Positions 9,791 through 19,124 of a stretch of DNA of 64,000 nucleotides are shown here, one piece after another. The notes under the pieces are model-generated. The model did not search any database. It had not been told where the DNA came from and was given only the letters and a program-made list of their open reading frames with translations. The DNA is from Dactylorhiza incarnata (lineage: Eukaryota > Streptophyta > Magnoliopsida > Asparagales > Orchidaceae). The stretch spans positions 248,001 through 312,000 of the forward strand of contig JAWHQI010000527.1 of NCBI GenBank assembly GCA_033032865.1, read 5' to 3'. Numbering within the stretch: position 1 is the first letter of the stretch; the number at the start of each line of letters is the position of its first letter. Both the position numbers and the translations under genes were made by a program.

Positions 9791-10948
9791 TCCAGAACTC
9801 ACATTTGCTAAACTTTGCGAAGAGCGAGTGCTCCCTTAGCTTGAGCAGAACCATTTGGAGATGCCTGGAATGATCAGTTTTGTTCTTCGAGTAGATGAGT
9901 ATATTGTCTATAAAAACTATCACAAAATGATCTAGGAAGGGTTCAAATACTTTGTTCATTAAAGCCATGAAGGCGGACGGGGCATTGGTCAACCCAAACG
10001 GCATTACCGTGAATTCGTAAAGTCCATAGCGGGAGCTGAAAGCGGTCTTGGGAATGTCTTCTTCTCATACTCTGAGTTGATAATAGCCGGACCTTAAATC
10101 CATCTTGGAGAAGACGGACGCGCCATGTAATTGGTCGAATAATTCATCTATCCTGGGCAGTGGATAGGTATTTTGGATAGTGAGCTTATTTAGTTCCCTG
10201 TAATCGATACAGAGACGCAGGGATCCATCCTTCTTCTTGACAAATAATACTGGAGCTCCCCAAGGCGAGGTACTCAGACGAACGAAACCTGCGTCAATTA
10301 GCTCTTGTAGTTGTATCTTGAGCTCGGCTAGCTCCCTTGGGGCCATCCGGTAAGGTGCTATGGACACCGGTCGAGCTCCATGAGTAAGTACAATCTGGAA
10401 GCCCACTTCCCGTTGCGGGGGTAACCCAGGAAGGGATTCTGGAAAGACGTCTGGGAAGTCCCGAATTATGGGTACCCTAGAGAGCATTTGCGTCTTGCCT
10501 TCCATCTCGAAGTAGATCATGTACACCTCGTCCTTTCGTCGGACTGCTTTAACTATTTGCGCGGACGTTAAGATAATGCGAGTGACAAATGGTATACCTG
10601 CTAGTGTGATAAATTGCCCATTCGGGTTCTGGAGATGGATTTCTCGAGTCGAACAATTGATTTGGGCGCTATGCTCGGCCAACCAATCCATTCCTAAAAT
10701 GACGTCGAATCCGGTTATCGCCAGAATGGTTGCGTTGATTTCGAATTCTACGCCTCCTAGCGTTGCTTGGAAGGAGCACTTCTCCGTGGACGTCATGTCT
10801 GATCCATCCGGGAGTCGTATTCGTATCGACATTCCAGATGATCGTACGGTGTTTTCTTTGTCTGCGATGAAGTTCTGTGTGACAAAGGAGTGCGTGGCAC
10901 CGGTATCGAACAACGTTTTAGCGGGGTGACCTTCTACCAGAAGCAAAC
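9791..10948 (-). pseudogene. pol: Chromovirus protease and reverse transcriptase
   Basis: From 10948 downward on the - strand: protease with intact Asp-Thr-Gly ([11 protein letters not shown]) and the ILGMDWL flap end; linker ([14 protein letters not shown]); RT with [42 protein letters not shown] and [19 protein letters not shown] at 10063-10065 interrupts RT, and the same frame resumes with the [12 protein letters not shown] block. The catalytic motif reads FIDN instead of the family F(V/I)DD, so the second Asp is Asn. RT ends at KCEFWI, where the hAT-like element is inserted. The first residue after the putative intron joins in frame to the preceding gag segment. These proteins would process the polyprotein and copy the element RNA; this copy is dead. 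Confidence 0.9.
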
Positions 10949-11091
10949 CTGATAATACATATATGTACTATGATCATAAGCTTTTTTACAGATATAGATG
11001 TGTAGTAATTACACCAGCCAAACAAAAGACTACATCACAGATTTCTACTATAGCATCTTACTAGGATATCACGGCTAATGAAAATAGATAC
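10949..11091 (-). other. Putative 143-bp spliceosomal intron between gag and protease
   Basis: On the - strand the segment starts GTATCT and ends TTATCAG. Removing it joins ...DVVIG to [10 protein letters not shown] in frame (split Gly codon g|gt), which is the continuous sequence expected for this family between the gag knuckle and the protease. If retained, the frame stops inside the segment at 11075. It is AT-rich, as plant introns are, and no target-site duplication flanks it. It could instead be an insertion that happens to have GT..AG ends. Confidence 0.5.
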
Positions 11092-11963
11092 CTATCACCA
11101 CATCTGGTGCAGGGCCGTGCTGGAGATCTAAACCGTATGCCTCGAGCGGTGCTGCTCTGCCCTGTCTACCCTGTCCTCTCCTGCCTGCAGGTCGTCCTCT
11201 GCGTCCACCTCGTCCTCGTCCTCTCTCCGCGGCTCCCTGTACTGCTCCTAGGCCGGGCCTACCTATAGCCTGAGGGCAGAAAGCTCGTATGTGCCCAGGC
11301 TGCTGGCAAAGGTAGCAGTTCCCTGCAAAGGGGGCATCTCGTCGTGCGGCTGGGGAGGCCTGAGGTGCTGGGGGGAGGTGCTGGTCGGGGCTGGGCTGCC
11401 TTCCCATATGGCTGGTGGCGTTGACGCTGTATCCAACCCCGGTCCTGTCTGCGAGGACCTACTCCTCTCTCTCGACCCTGAGCCCGGGGAACCTCCGCAT
11501 GTTCCCTACGTTGCTGGGCCACCATCCTCTGATCCATCTCTAACGCTGCGGCGTGAGAGGCGATTGTGTGAAAGGTCGACTGGGAGATCATGATCAACGC
11601 CTGTCGAAGATCATCTCGTAGGCCTCGATAGAATCTAGACGCCCTATCCCTGTCTGTAACTGCCAAGGTCCCGGCAAAACGGGCTAGATGGATGAACTCT
11701 CGCTGGTACTCCGGTACCGTCCTCTCTCCTTGCCGGATCTGCAGGAAACGCTCCTGAAGTGCAATCCTATCTGCGGCCGAGATAAAGTGCTCTAGGAAGG
11801 CCTCTGAGAACTCTCCCCAGAGGACCGTGCTGAGTGGTCGCCCCCTAAACGTGGAGCGGCTGGCTGCCCTCCACCAATCTCGGGCATAGCCCTCTAGCAA
11901 GGTCACTACCAAGGACATTGCGGCCACGGAGGGGCACATCATCCCAACCAAGAGCTCCTCTAC
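11092..11963 (-). pseudogene. gag: Chromovirus gag, main part with CCHC zinc knuckle
   Basis: The capsid region on the - strand reads MMCPSVAAMSLVVTLLEGYA, DWWRAA, FLEHFISAADR, FLQIRQGERTVPEYQREF, LARFAGTL and FYRGLRDDLRQAL, typical of the plant retrotransposon gag domain that forms the particle and packages RNA. The CCHC knuckle CYLCQQPGHIRAFC (about 11278-11320) follows, then an Arg/Gly-rich tail. The capsid and knuckle parts are in different frames, so a frameshift lies near 11400. The upstream end is broken at 11963 by the Cassandra cluster. The codons rejoin at 13242, with EEWVERVEELLVG spanning the insertion once the duplicated bases are counted once. Confidence 0.88.
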
Positions 11964-12752
11964 TGTAACGTCCCAAGGCCCTGAACTTATAATCGGGACA
12001 ACGTCCACCGACTGCCTCGCCTGGCGACCGTTACCAGACTGCAGCCCAAGCACCCCAACCCCTCTCCAGCCCACAGGCGGGTTGTTGGTGGCCACAGCCT
12101 CCCTTTGGTGAGAAGTGATCCAGTTAAGCGCCTCTACGGGGCCTTCCCAGGAGGTCACCCATCCCAGTACTACTCCACCCCGAGCACGCTTAACTATATA
12201 GTTCTTTCACTTCTCATCACCAATTGAGCACGCTTAACTATACAGTGCACTTCTTATTGTAACGTCCCAAGGCCCTGGACTTACCATCGGGACAACGTCC
12301 ACCGACTGCCTCGCCTGACGACCGTTACCGGGCTGCAGCCCAAGCACCCCAACCCCTCTCCAGTCCACAAGCGGGTTGTTGGTGGCCACATCCTCGCTTT
12401 GGTGAGAAGTGATCCAGTTAAGCGCCTCTACGGGGCCTTCCCAGGAGGTTTACAATAAAAAGTGCACTTTTTATTGTAACGTCCCGAGGCCCTGGACTTA
12501 CCATCGGGACAACGTCCACCGACTGCCTCGCCTGGCGATCGTTACCGGGCTGCAGCCCAAGCACCCCAACCCCTCTCCAGCCCACAGGCGGGTTGTTGGT
12601 GGCCACATCCTCCCTTTGGTGAGAAGTGATCCAGTTAAGCGCCTCTACGGGGCCTTCCCAGGAGGTCACCCATCCCAGTACTACTCCAGCCCGAGCACGC
12701 TTTACTATACAGTTCTTTCACTTCTCATCACCAATTGAGCTGCACTTTTTAT

Positions 12753-13241
12753 TGTAACGTCCCAAGGCCCTGAACTTACAATCAGGACAATGTCCACCGA
12801 CTGCCTCGCCTGGCAACCGTTACCGGGCTGCAGCCCAAGCACCCCAACCCCTCTCCAGCCCACTGGCGGGTTGTTGGTGGCCCCAGCCTCCCTTTGGTGA
12901 GAAGTGATCCAGTTAAGCGCCTCTACGTGGGCTTCCCAGGAGGTCACCCATCCCAGTACTACTCCAGCCCGAGCAACTCAATTGGTGATGAGAAGTGAAA
13001 GAACTATATAGTTAAGCGTGCTTGGGCTGGAGTAGTACTGGGATGGGTGACCTCATGGGAAGCCCACGTAGAGGCGCTTAACTAGATCACTTCTCACCGA
13101 AGGGAGGTTGTGGCCACCAACAACCCGCCAGTGGGCTGGAGAGGGGTTGGGGTGCATGGGCTGCAGCCCGGTAACGGTTGTCAGGCGAGGCAGTCGGTGG
13201 ACGTTGTCCCGATGGTAAGTCCAGGGCCTTGGGATGTTACA
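12753..13241. repeat. Inverted pair of Cassandra-like LTR copies
   Basis: The - copy (12753-12975) and the + copy (about 13019-13241) are inverted relative to each other, share more than 200 bp with few mismatches, and are separated by about 45 bp that include 'caattggtgatgagaagtga'. RNA read across both would fold into a long hairpin. Confidence 0.85.
13010..13072 (+). promoter_or_regulatory. 5S-rRNA-like internal promoter (boxes A, IE and C)
   Basis: 'gttaagcgtgcttgggctgg' followed by 'agtagtactgggatgggtga' and 'cctcatgggaagcc' matches the internal control region of plant 5S rRNA: box A, intermediate element and box C. Box C has cctcatggg where the usual is cctcctggg. RNA polymerase III recruitment through TFIIIA is known for 5S genes; activity here is inferred. 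The 5' part of a true 5S gene is absent, so this is not a 5S rRNA gene. Confidence 0.65.
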
Positions 13242-13530
13242 TCTACTCTCTCCACCCACTCTTCTGCCTGTATGGCAGACTCGGTGCCTCAGAAGGTAGG
13301 GGCCTTAGCCCCCGGAACGTCGTCAGGAGGTCGGTAGGCACGGTGGTCTGCTGGGGTGGCCGTAGGATGGCCGTCTAGAAGGTGGCTAGCAGGGCTGTCA
13401 GTGTCTGCCCTAAATCTGTATCACCAAACGGGATTGCGGCTGGAGCGGCCGGGGCTGGTGGTGGAGTGGTAGGGTGGTACTGATCCCTAGAGGAGGACCT
13501 TCCGTTACTTGACTCCGGTATCTGGAGAAG
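13242..13530 (-). pseudogene. gag: Chromovirus gag N-terminal part
   Basis: On the - strand, downstream to upstream of the Cassandra insertion, EEWVERV abuts the insertion and joins the capsid part at 11963. Further out, a Pro/Ala-rich stretch (PPPAPAAPAAIPFG, TLTALLATF) is read in another frame. At least one in-frame stop and one frame change lie between them. It is likely the gag start region, but no initiator Met could be fixed. Confidence 0.6.
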
Positions 13531-13761
13531 TAACAAGCGAACATCAGTATTTGCAAAACTAAGGGAATTTTGCAGAACTGACTGAAACGAAAAGAAAGCG
13601 GAAAGCGGAAAGCGTGCGGGTGTACTACTGCGCAGTCTAGGATCCTTAACCTTAAACCTAAAGGGTCCACCAGGCTTCAGCTGCGTGGCTCGTCCCGAAC
13701 CAAGAAACGGAACCGGGGAAGGGAGGATCGAAAGACTGCCCCATGTGGTCGGATCGTGGTA

Positions 13762-13772
13762 GCTCTGATCCA
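13762..13772 (-). other. Primer-binding site (initiator tRNA-Met), chromovirus
   Basis: The - strand reads TGGATCAGAGC, one base short of the usual TGGTATCAGAGC, two bases after the LTR end TCTTACA. This site primes minus-strand DNA synthesis and fixes both the LTR end and the - orientation of the element. Confidence 0.7.
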
Positions 13773-15067
13773 TTTGTAAGACCCCCCCTCCCCAAATTGA
13801 ACCGGGTTCAGGGAGGGGGGATCTTACTGCCCAAGAATGGACAATAGTGCTTCCCGGATGGCAACGACCCACCCTCTCAAGCACTGAGTGGTCTCCTTGT
13901 CAGGCACGAGAATCACAACATCACATCAGAACGCACAGCGGAAGCAATCGAAATAAACAAAACCAAGCTCACAGCTTGTATTTACATATTTAAAGCAGGT
14001 CGAAGCCTATTGTTTACAACCACTGCCTCGGGGGCTACATAGACTATAACAAAGACCCTAGGCTAGTCCTATACTCTAGGACTCACGTCTCGGAAGATAG
14101 GGGGAGAGGCTGGAGTGTCCGATCGAGCCATCTCTAAGGCTGGTAACTCATCCTGCGGTGCGGGGGCTTCGCGCTGTCCCATTTCCTGTGATTGGTTATA
14201 AGAATAACCGTTAGTCACGGAGCTAAGTAGAAAATACATCCCCTCCCCGGATCCGTATCTAGGGGCGGGCTAATGGACAGAAATAAATAGCCGAAGCAAG
14301 GTAGAGGGTTAGCAACAGGTAAACATATATACATATATATATATATATCAATAGGGCCTCCAACCCTAATATCCACGTGGTGACACGAACATACAACACT
14401 ATCTCGCGCATACTCGCGCCCAGGTATTCAAACCTGTACACACACAAAAGACCCTGTGTCGACACAGCTTGGACCGCTTTGCTTCAAGCAGGGTAGCGAA
14501 CCCTGCGGGCCTCACCGAGGTGGCTGTCGGTGACAGTGGCCAGTCCTGCCACTTCTGAATGTAGTTGTACCGTATCACTCAGGCCCTCTCGTACAGCATG
14601 GTGTACTAAGGGGATGTGAGCGACATCCGGCGATTCCGAGGTTTAGGCCGACCAGCGGAGGCAAAACTGCGGGTTCAGAGTGGTGATCACCGCTGTGCAC
14701 ATCTCCCTGTCGTCATGAGTCGTCACCCCACCCGCACCGGTACGAACGGTCTGCGGGCGTGACCGACCCGCCACTTCCAAAATAATCTTCGAAAGCAAGC
14801 TTTATCACAGAGCAAGCGCTTTAAAACTTAACGCGGCATTCTTACTCGACCGGTCACTCGACCCGTGACCGGGAGTCTCGGCGGTAGGAGGGCTCCTTAT
14901 TTGGGACTGACTCAGGAGGAGGGACTCAACTCCGGGTCTTCCCCAACTAAGGCCTCACAGAAAGGAGGAGAAGCACCGCTTGCCAGCGTAGAACTGCGGT
15001 TAGCACTAAAATATAAAAAGTGCAGCATATACAGTAAGAAAGGCCGGAAGCAGGGGCCGAAATATCA

Positions 15068-15310
15068 GGACCAGTACGAGACTGGAGAAATGAAAGTACT
15101 GAAAACAGTAAATCAGGACCAGTGCGAGACTGGAGAAATGAAAGTACTGAAAGCAGTAAATAAGGACCAGTGCGAGACTGGAGAAATGAAAGTGCTGAAA
15201 GCAGTAAATAAGGACCAGTGCGAGACTGGAGAATTGAAAGTACTGAAAGCAGTAAATAAGGACCAGTGCGAGACTGGAGAAATGAAAGTACTGAAAGCAG
15301 TAAATAAATA
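15068..15310 (+). repeat. 48-bp tandem repeat in LTR copy 1, five copies
   Basis: Units starting 'ggaccagtgcgagactggag' lie at 15068, 15116, 15164 and onward with period 48. Because 48 is a multiple of 3, an open frame (14865-15311) runs through them, but it is most simply a by-product of the repeat. The same unit occurs three times in LTR copy 2 (20672-20815). Confidence 0.9.
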
Positions 15311-15939
15311 AAGGGTTAGTAGTCCAATCACTCCATAACAGGAGGCTTCAACGTCGACTCCGTTCTTAGGAGGAGGTTCACCTTTCTCCTGGTTCATAGG
15401 GGTTCTACTCTATTCCCAGGAGTTTATTTACGTTTCATGAGATTTAGTATTTTCCCTTTGCCGTGGATTCGTTCTTTTTATTATCACGGCATTACTGCAT
15501 TGCGGCGTCGCTCCGCGATTTCGTCCCAATTTTCGCGTCGATATTTTAAACCTAATCGATTCCTTAGATCGATACGCGTAATTTTATTATACCGCTAAAA
15601 TACGCGTCGCGAGGACGCCGATTTATTCCAATTAATTTCGCTCCCCTTTCGGGCGTTTATTTTGCTTGTAAAAGCTTTTAAAGGACCAAAAAAAGCTTAC
15701 CATTTCAACTTTTGATAGTATTTGCAATATACCCTAAAGTAGAGCCTATAATTTTTGGTGATTTTTCCCAACTCTTTTGGCCTTTAAATTTCTTAAAATA
15801 AACCTTTGGTAGGGGTTTAAAAATAGTAAATAATTTCCTAAAAATTCCAGAAAATTACAGGAGCTGCCCCTCAGAGTGGGGCACATTTTTTATTTAGGAA
15901 AGTTTTGCCATAACTGCCCCATTTTTCCTCAGAAAAATG

Positions 15940-16960
15940 GGGAAGGGGGAAGGGCAGTTGGGGTGCGTTTAGAGGAAGGGAGAAGGCGCAGGGCTGCAAC
16001 ACCCTGCGCTAACCCGAGGCCCCCACAACGAATATGCGGCGGATCCGCTGTGGGGGGGGGGGAACACAAACGGAGGCGGGAGGCGGGAAACGAGGTAAGG
16101 GGGGAGATCGGGCGGCTCCCGTTAACCCGTCGGGAGGAGGCCGCTGCCGCCGCCGGGCAGCGGCCGGCTGGGGCCGGCGCCGCCACCGGTCAGTGCGCCG
16201 GGGGCCGGCGACCACTCCGGTGGTGGTCCGGCGGCCTGTCGCCGCCGGCTGCCACCGGAAAAGAGGACAGAGAGGGGCGGGAGGCGGTGGCGTAGCCTGC
16301 ATGCGCCATGCACGCTGGCTGTGCCACCGCCTCCGCTGGGAGGGCTCCCCCTGTCGCCCCTGGCTGGGGCGCCGGGGAGAGGGCAGTCCTACGGCGTGGT
16401 TTCGGCGGCCTGGCGCCGCCGGCCGCCGCCGGGGGTGGGGTTTTACCCCGTACAGGAATCAAAGAGAAGAAAGGGGGGGGGGGGGGGGGGGGCTGGGCCA
16501 CGGGTGCCGCCGGGGCTGCGTCCTCCGGCGGCCCGACCGCCTCCTTTCGTCGGCGCAATGGTCCCCGATGGGGGACCTGCTCCCACAGCGCCACCACCGG
16601 CGCTGGGGGGGGGGTTGGCTTCCACAACCATGCCTCCACCCGAGCCTTGCAAGGCTCGGGGTGGTGCTGGCGGCGCTCCGGCGACGGGGAGGGGGTCGGC
16701 CTGGCTTAGGGGAGTAGGAAGGAGGAGGGGAAGGCTTCTACCTGTAGTGGAGGTGGATCTCGGGAGGTGGAGGGACGGCTCGCCATGGAGGGGGAAGGTG
16801 GCGGCGGTTTGGTTGGGGAGGAGCTCCGGCAGGGGGCTGGGGCTGTCTCGCCGGCAGGGGAGGAGGAGGAGGAGGAGTTGGGAAGGGTTGGCTTCAGGGA
16901 GGGGCTGAGCCCTTCCTTATATAGGGGAGAGGGAGGTCTTCCCTCTCCCTCCCTTTAGCC
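15940..16960. other. GC-rich block in LTR copy 1
   Basis: About 1 kb of very CpG- and GC-rich DNA with repeated 'gccgccgg' words. Long open frames occur on both strands and overlap each other, as expected from GC bias; none resembles a protein family. LTR copy 2 has a shorter related block at 21740-22200 (compare 'ggtggtccggcggcctg' with 'ggtggtccggtggcctg'). Confidence 0.6.
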
Positions 16961-17168
16961 CACGTGGGCTAAAGGGAGGGATGGGTGGGGGGAGATATTT
17001 TCTCCCCCCCCCCCCCCCCCCCCTTCCCTTGCCCTAATAGGGGCTGCCTATTCATGGGCAGCCCCCCTTCCCTTGAGGGGGGAGGATTTTCTCTCTCCTC
17101 CCCCTCCTCATCTCTCCTCTCTTTCTTATTTTCTAACTTTGGGGGGGGGGGGGGGGGGGGGGGGGGGG
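16473..17168. repeat. Three long G or C homopolymer tracts in LTR copy 1
   Basis: G20 at 16473-16492, C20 at about 17004-17023 and G28 at 17141-17168. Tracts this long are prone to sequencing and assembly error, so their lengths are approximate. They can form G-quadruplexes. Confidence 0.8.
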
Positions 17169-17289
17169 TTGACCAAGGTCAACTCTAGGTGATATCGTTC
17201 ATGGCCCCGGAGGTCCACTAAGGTTTTTCGGGGCCGATTCCGGGCTCGTGTACTTCGTATTTTATGCGTTGCACTGAGGCGGTCTGCAT

Positions 17290-18030
17290 AATCCAAAAAT
17301 GGCATATTCTCCGTATGACCTCGGATTGTCGGTTAACTAGTTCCGTGACGTTCGGATGGACTATATAAGTCTAACGAAACTGACGGGAGTCGAATCGGAG
17401 TTCGTTTGGCTACTATCCCACAATAGTGTGGTAGCGACGCACAACGATACTCAAAATGGTCGTTTTCTCTAAATGACCTCAGATCGAGGCGCAACGAATT
17501 CTGTTGCACTCGTATCGGTCATACGAGTCTAACCGGACTGACGGAAGTCAGATCGGAGTATGTTTGGCCACTATCCCACTATAGTGTGGTAGCGACGCAC
17601 AACGATACTCAAAATGGTCGTTTTCTCTAAACGACCTCAGATCAAGGTGCAACGAATTCCGTTGCACTCGTATTGGTCATACGAGTCTAACGGGACTGAC
17701 GGAAGTCAGATCGGAGTACGTTTGGCCACTATCCCACAATAGTGTGGTAGCGGCGCACAATGATACTCAAAATGGTCGTTTTCTCTAAACGACCTCGGAT
17801 CGAGGTGCAACGAATTTCGTTGCACTCGTATTGGTCATACGAGTCTAACGGGACTGACGGAAGTCAGATCGGAGTACGTTTGGCCACTATCCCATAATAG
17901 TGTGGTAGCGACGCACAACGATACTCAAAATGGTCGTTTTCTCTAAACGACCTCAGATCGAGGCGCAACGAATTCTGTTGCACTCGTATTGGTCATACGA
18001 GTCTAGCGGATCTGACAGAAGTCAATTCGG
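17290..18030 (+). repeat. 158-bp tandem repeat in LTR copy 1, about 4.5 copies
   Basis: 'cgttttctctaaacgacctc' recurs at 17461, 17619, 17777 and 17935, exactly 158 apart. Each unit includes 'gttgcactcgtattggtcat' and 'tggccactatcccacaatag'. A diverged array with the same period lies in LTR copy 2 (22740-23281). Confidence 0.92.
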
Positions 18031-18924
18031 GGTTCGTAGCACATAACCCTATATCGGGTTATTTCTACCGTTCGGGCCTACTTTTATTGGGCCCACTAGG
18101 GTCTAGTGGCCCAATAAAAGTCGGGATGTTACAGGTCACGCCCGCAGACCGTTCGTGTAAGACCCCCTCCCAAATCGGCGGTCCGACCGGGGATCTTATC
18201 GCACACCACCCTTTTAGCACGACGCCGAAGCGATCCCGAAGGGTGGAGGTACTATATAGCTTCTCCAACTCCCTTCCTTGAACACTCCGTTGTCACGCCT
18301 AGGGGTGGTGTTAAGCGAAAATCACTACACACCAACAGAGTAAGGAAGCAGTATTCCAGCGGAAGACATCATCACAGAGTGCACTTTATAGCACTTAGCG
18401 GAAGACGTAGTATTTATAGTGGAAGATTAACTATCACAGAAACCTTAAACTCAAGACCTGTATGAATAATTTCCATACCTCCGCCGCATTAAATCCTGTC
18501 CATCAAGGAGTCATTGCCAATGTATAGATGCCGTGAGGTGGGGCACAACAAAAGGGATGCGGCTTAACAACTTGTACCTGACGTAGCCTACTCCGTGGCT
18601 TCATCCTCACGTGGGTGCTGTCTCTCATCCGCACTGTCACCTGTGCTAAAGACAAGTTATTAGAACCACGAACAGAATCCAACCCCTACTAACAAACAAA
18701 CATAATATTACATTTATAAGGTAGGGGATATCTGGACTCTTATTGGGCCGAGGCAGTCTTCCCACGACCACTGCCTACGTACTCTGTATCATCCTGCATA
18801 CGGTCTCAGACCCACGTAGTTCTACAAGTTTCGCACGGGTTGCCCTCCCAGACCGTCCGTCGTGCGGGTTGCCTTAGAGTAAAACTCATCGGCCATCCGA
18901 CATTCTCCCAAGGCTCATTTTCCG

Positions 18925-19090
18925 AAGGCACATTATATTCCCGTAGGAATATTTCTCGAAGGCATAATATATTCCCGTAGGAATATTTCTCGCAGGCACA
19001 ATATATTCCCGTAGGAATATTTCTCGAAGGCACAATATATTCCTGTAGGAATATTTCTCGAGGGCATAATATATTCCCATAGGAATATTC
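18925..19090 (+). repeat. 34-bp tandem repeat, about five copies
   Basis: The unit 'attcccgtaggaatatttct' plus 'cgaaggcataatat' starts at 18937, 18971, 19005 and onward. Each unit contains the inverted repeat attcc..ggaat. Confidence 0.9.
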
Positions 19091-19124
19091 ATATTAAAGT
19101 CAACACAAGAACAAAACCTCAACA

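Larger units (their letters stand above)
11964..13241. mobile_element. Cluster of five 5S-rRNA-derived (Cassandra-like) LTR copies
   Basis: The cluster is inserted in gag with a 5-bp duplication tctac (11959-11963 and 13242-13246). Outer ends are TGTAACG and GATGTTACA. Copies start at 11964, 12258, 12475 and 12753 (- orientation); a fifth occupies about 12976-13241 in + orientation. The copy at 12258 is cut short in the 5S box C region. All carry a 5S-rRNA-like core with both internal control boxes or part of them. Cassandra elements, small non-coding LTR retrotransposons with 5S sequence in the LTR, are the best match; a 5S-derived SINE is less likely because of the TG..CA ends and 5-bp duplication. 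No primer-binding site or purine tract is visible between copies, so this is a rearranged or recombined cluster, not a standard two-LTR element. Confidence 0.75.
8273..18133 (-). mobile_element. Degraded Tekay/Del-type chromovirus with 5' LTR
   Basis: Reading the - strand from 18133 downward: LTR (18133-13775), two bases, PBS complementary to initiator tRNA-Met (13772-13762), gag, protease, RT, RNase H, then an integrase remnant ending at 8273. Tekay/Del assignment is from the gag, protease and RT style ([28 protein letters not shown]) and the very long LTR. A hAT-like element and a Cassandra cluster are nested inside. In-frame stops, a frameshift, a catalytic substitution and an integrase deletion make it non-autonomous. 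The 3' LTR is missing. Confidence 0.85.
13775..18133 (-). mobile_element. 5' LTR of the Tekay/Del-type element (LTR copy 1)
   Basis: It is 4359 bp with TGTAA..TTACA ends (on the + strand tgtaagaccc to gggatgttaca) and lies two bases from the PBS. It contains a 48-bp repeat (15068-15310), a GC-rich block (15940-16960), three long homopolymer tracts and a 158-bp repeat (17290-18030). The following five bases, ggtca, would be one target-site duplication copy. The block around 15311-15410 (agggttagtagtccaatcac) and the 158-bp repeats recur in the neighbouring LTR copy 2, which confirms the family. No functional gene is inside. Confidence 0.75.

Noticed and set aside
11259..12158. A 299-codon protein starting MTSWEGPVEALNW
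   Set aside because: Its first 60 or so residues are read from a Cassandra-like copy, and only the rest is gag. It is a chimera across an insertion border.
13010..13072. A functional 5S rRNA gene
   Set aside because: Only the internal control region is present; the first 40-50 bases and the 3' end of 5S rRNA are replaced by LTR sequence.
16009..16908. Overlapping Arg/Gly/Pro-rich open frames
   Set aside because: A GC-rich LTR block; frames are open on both strands at once and match no family.
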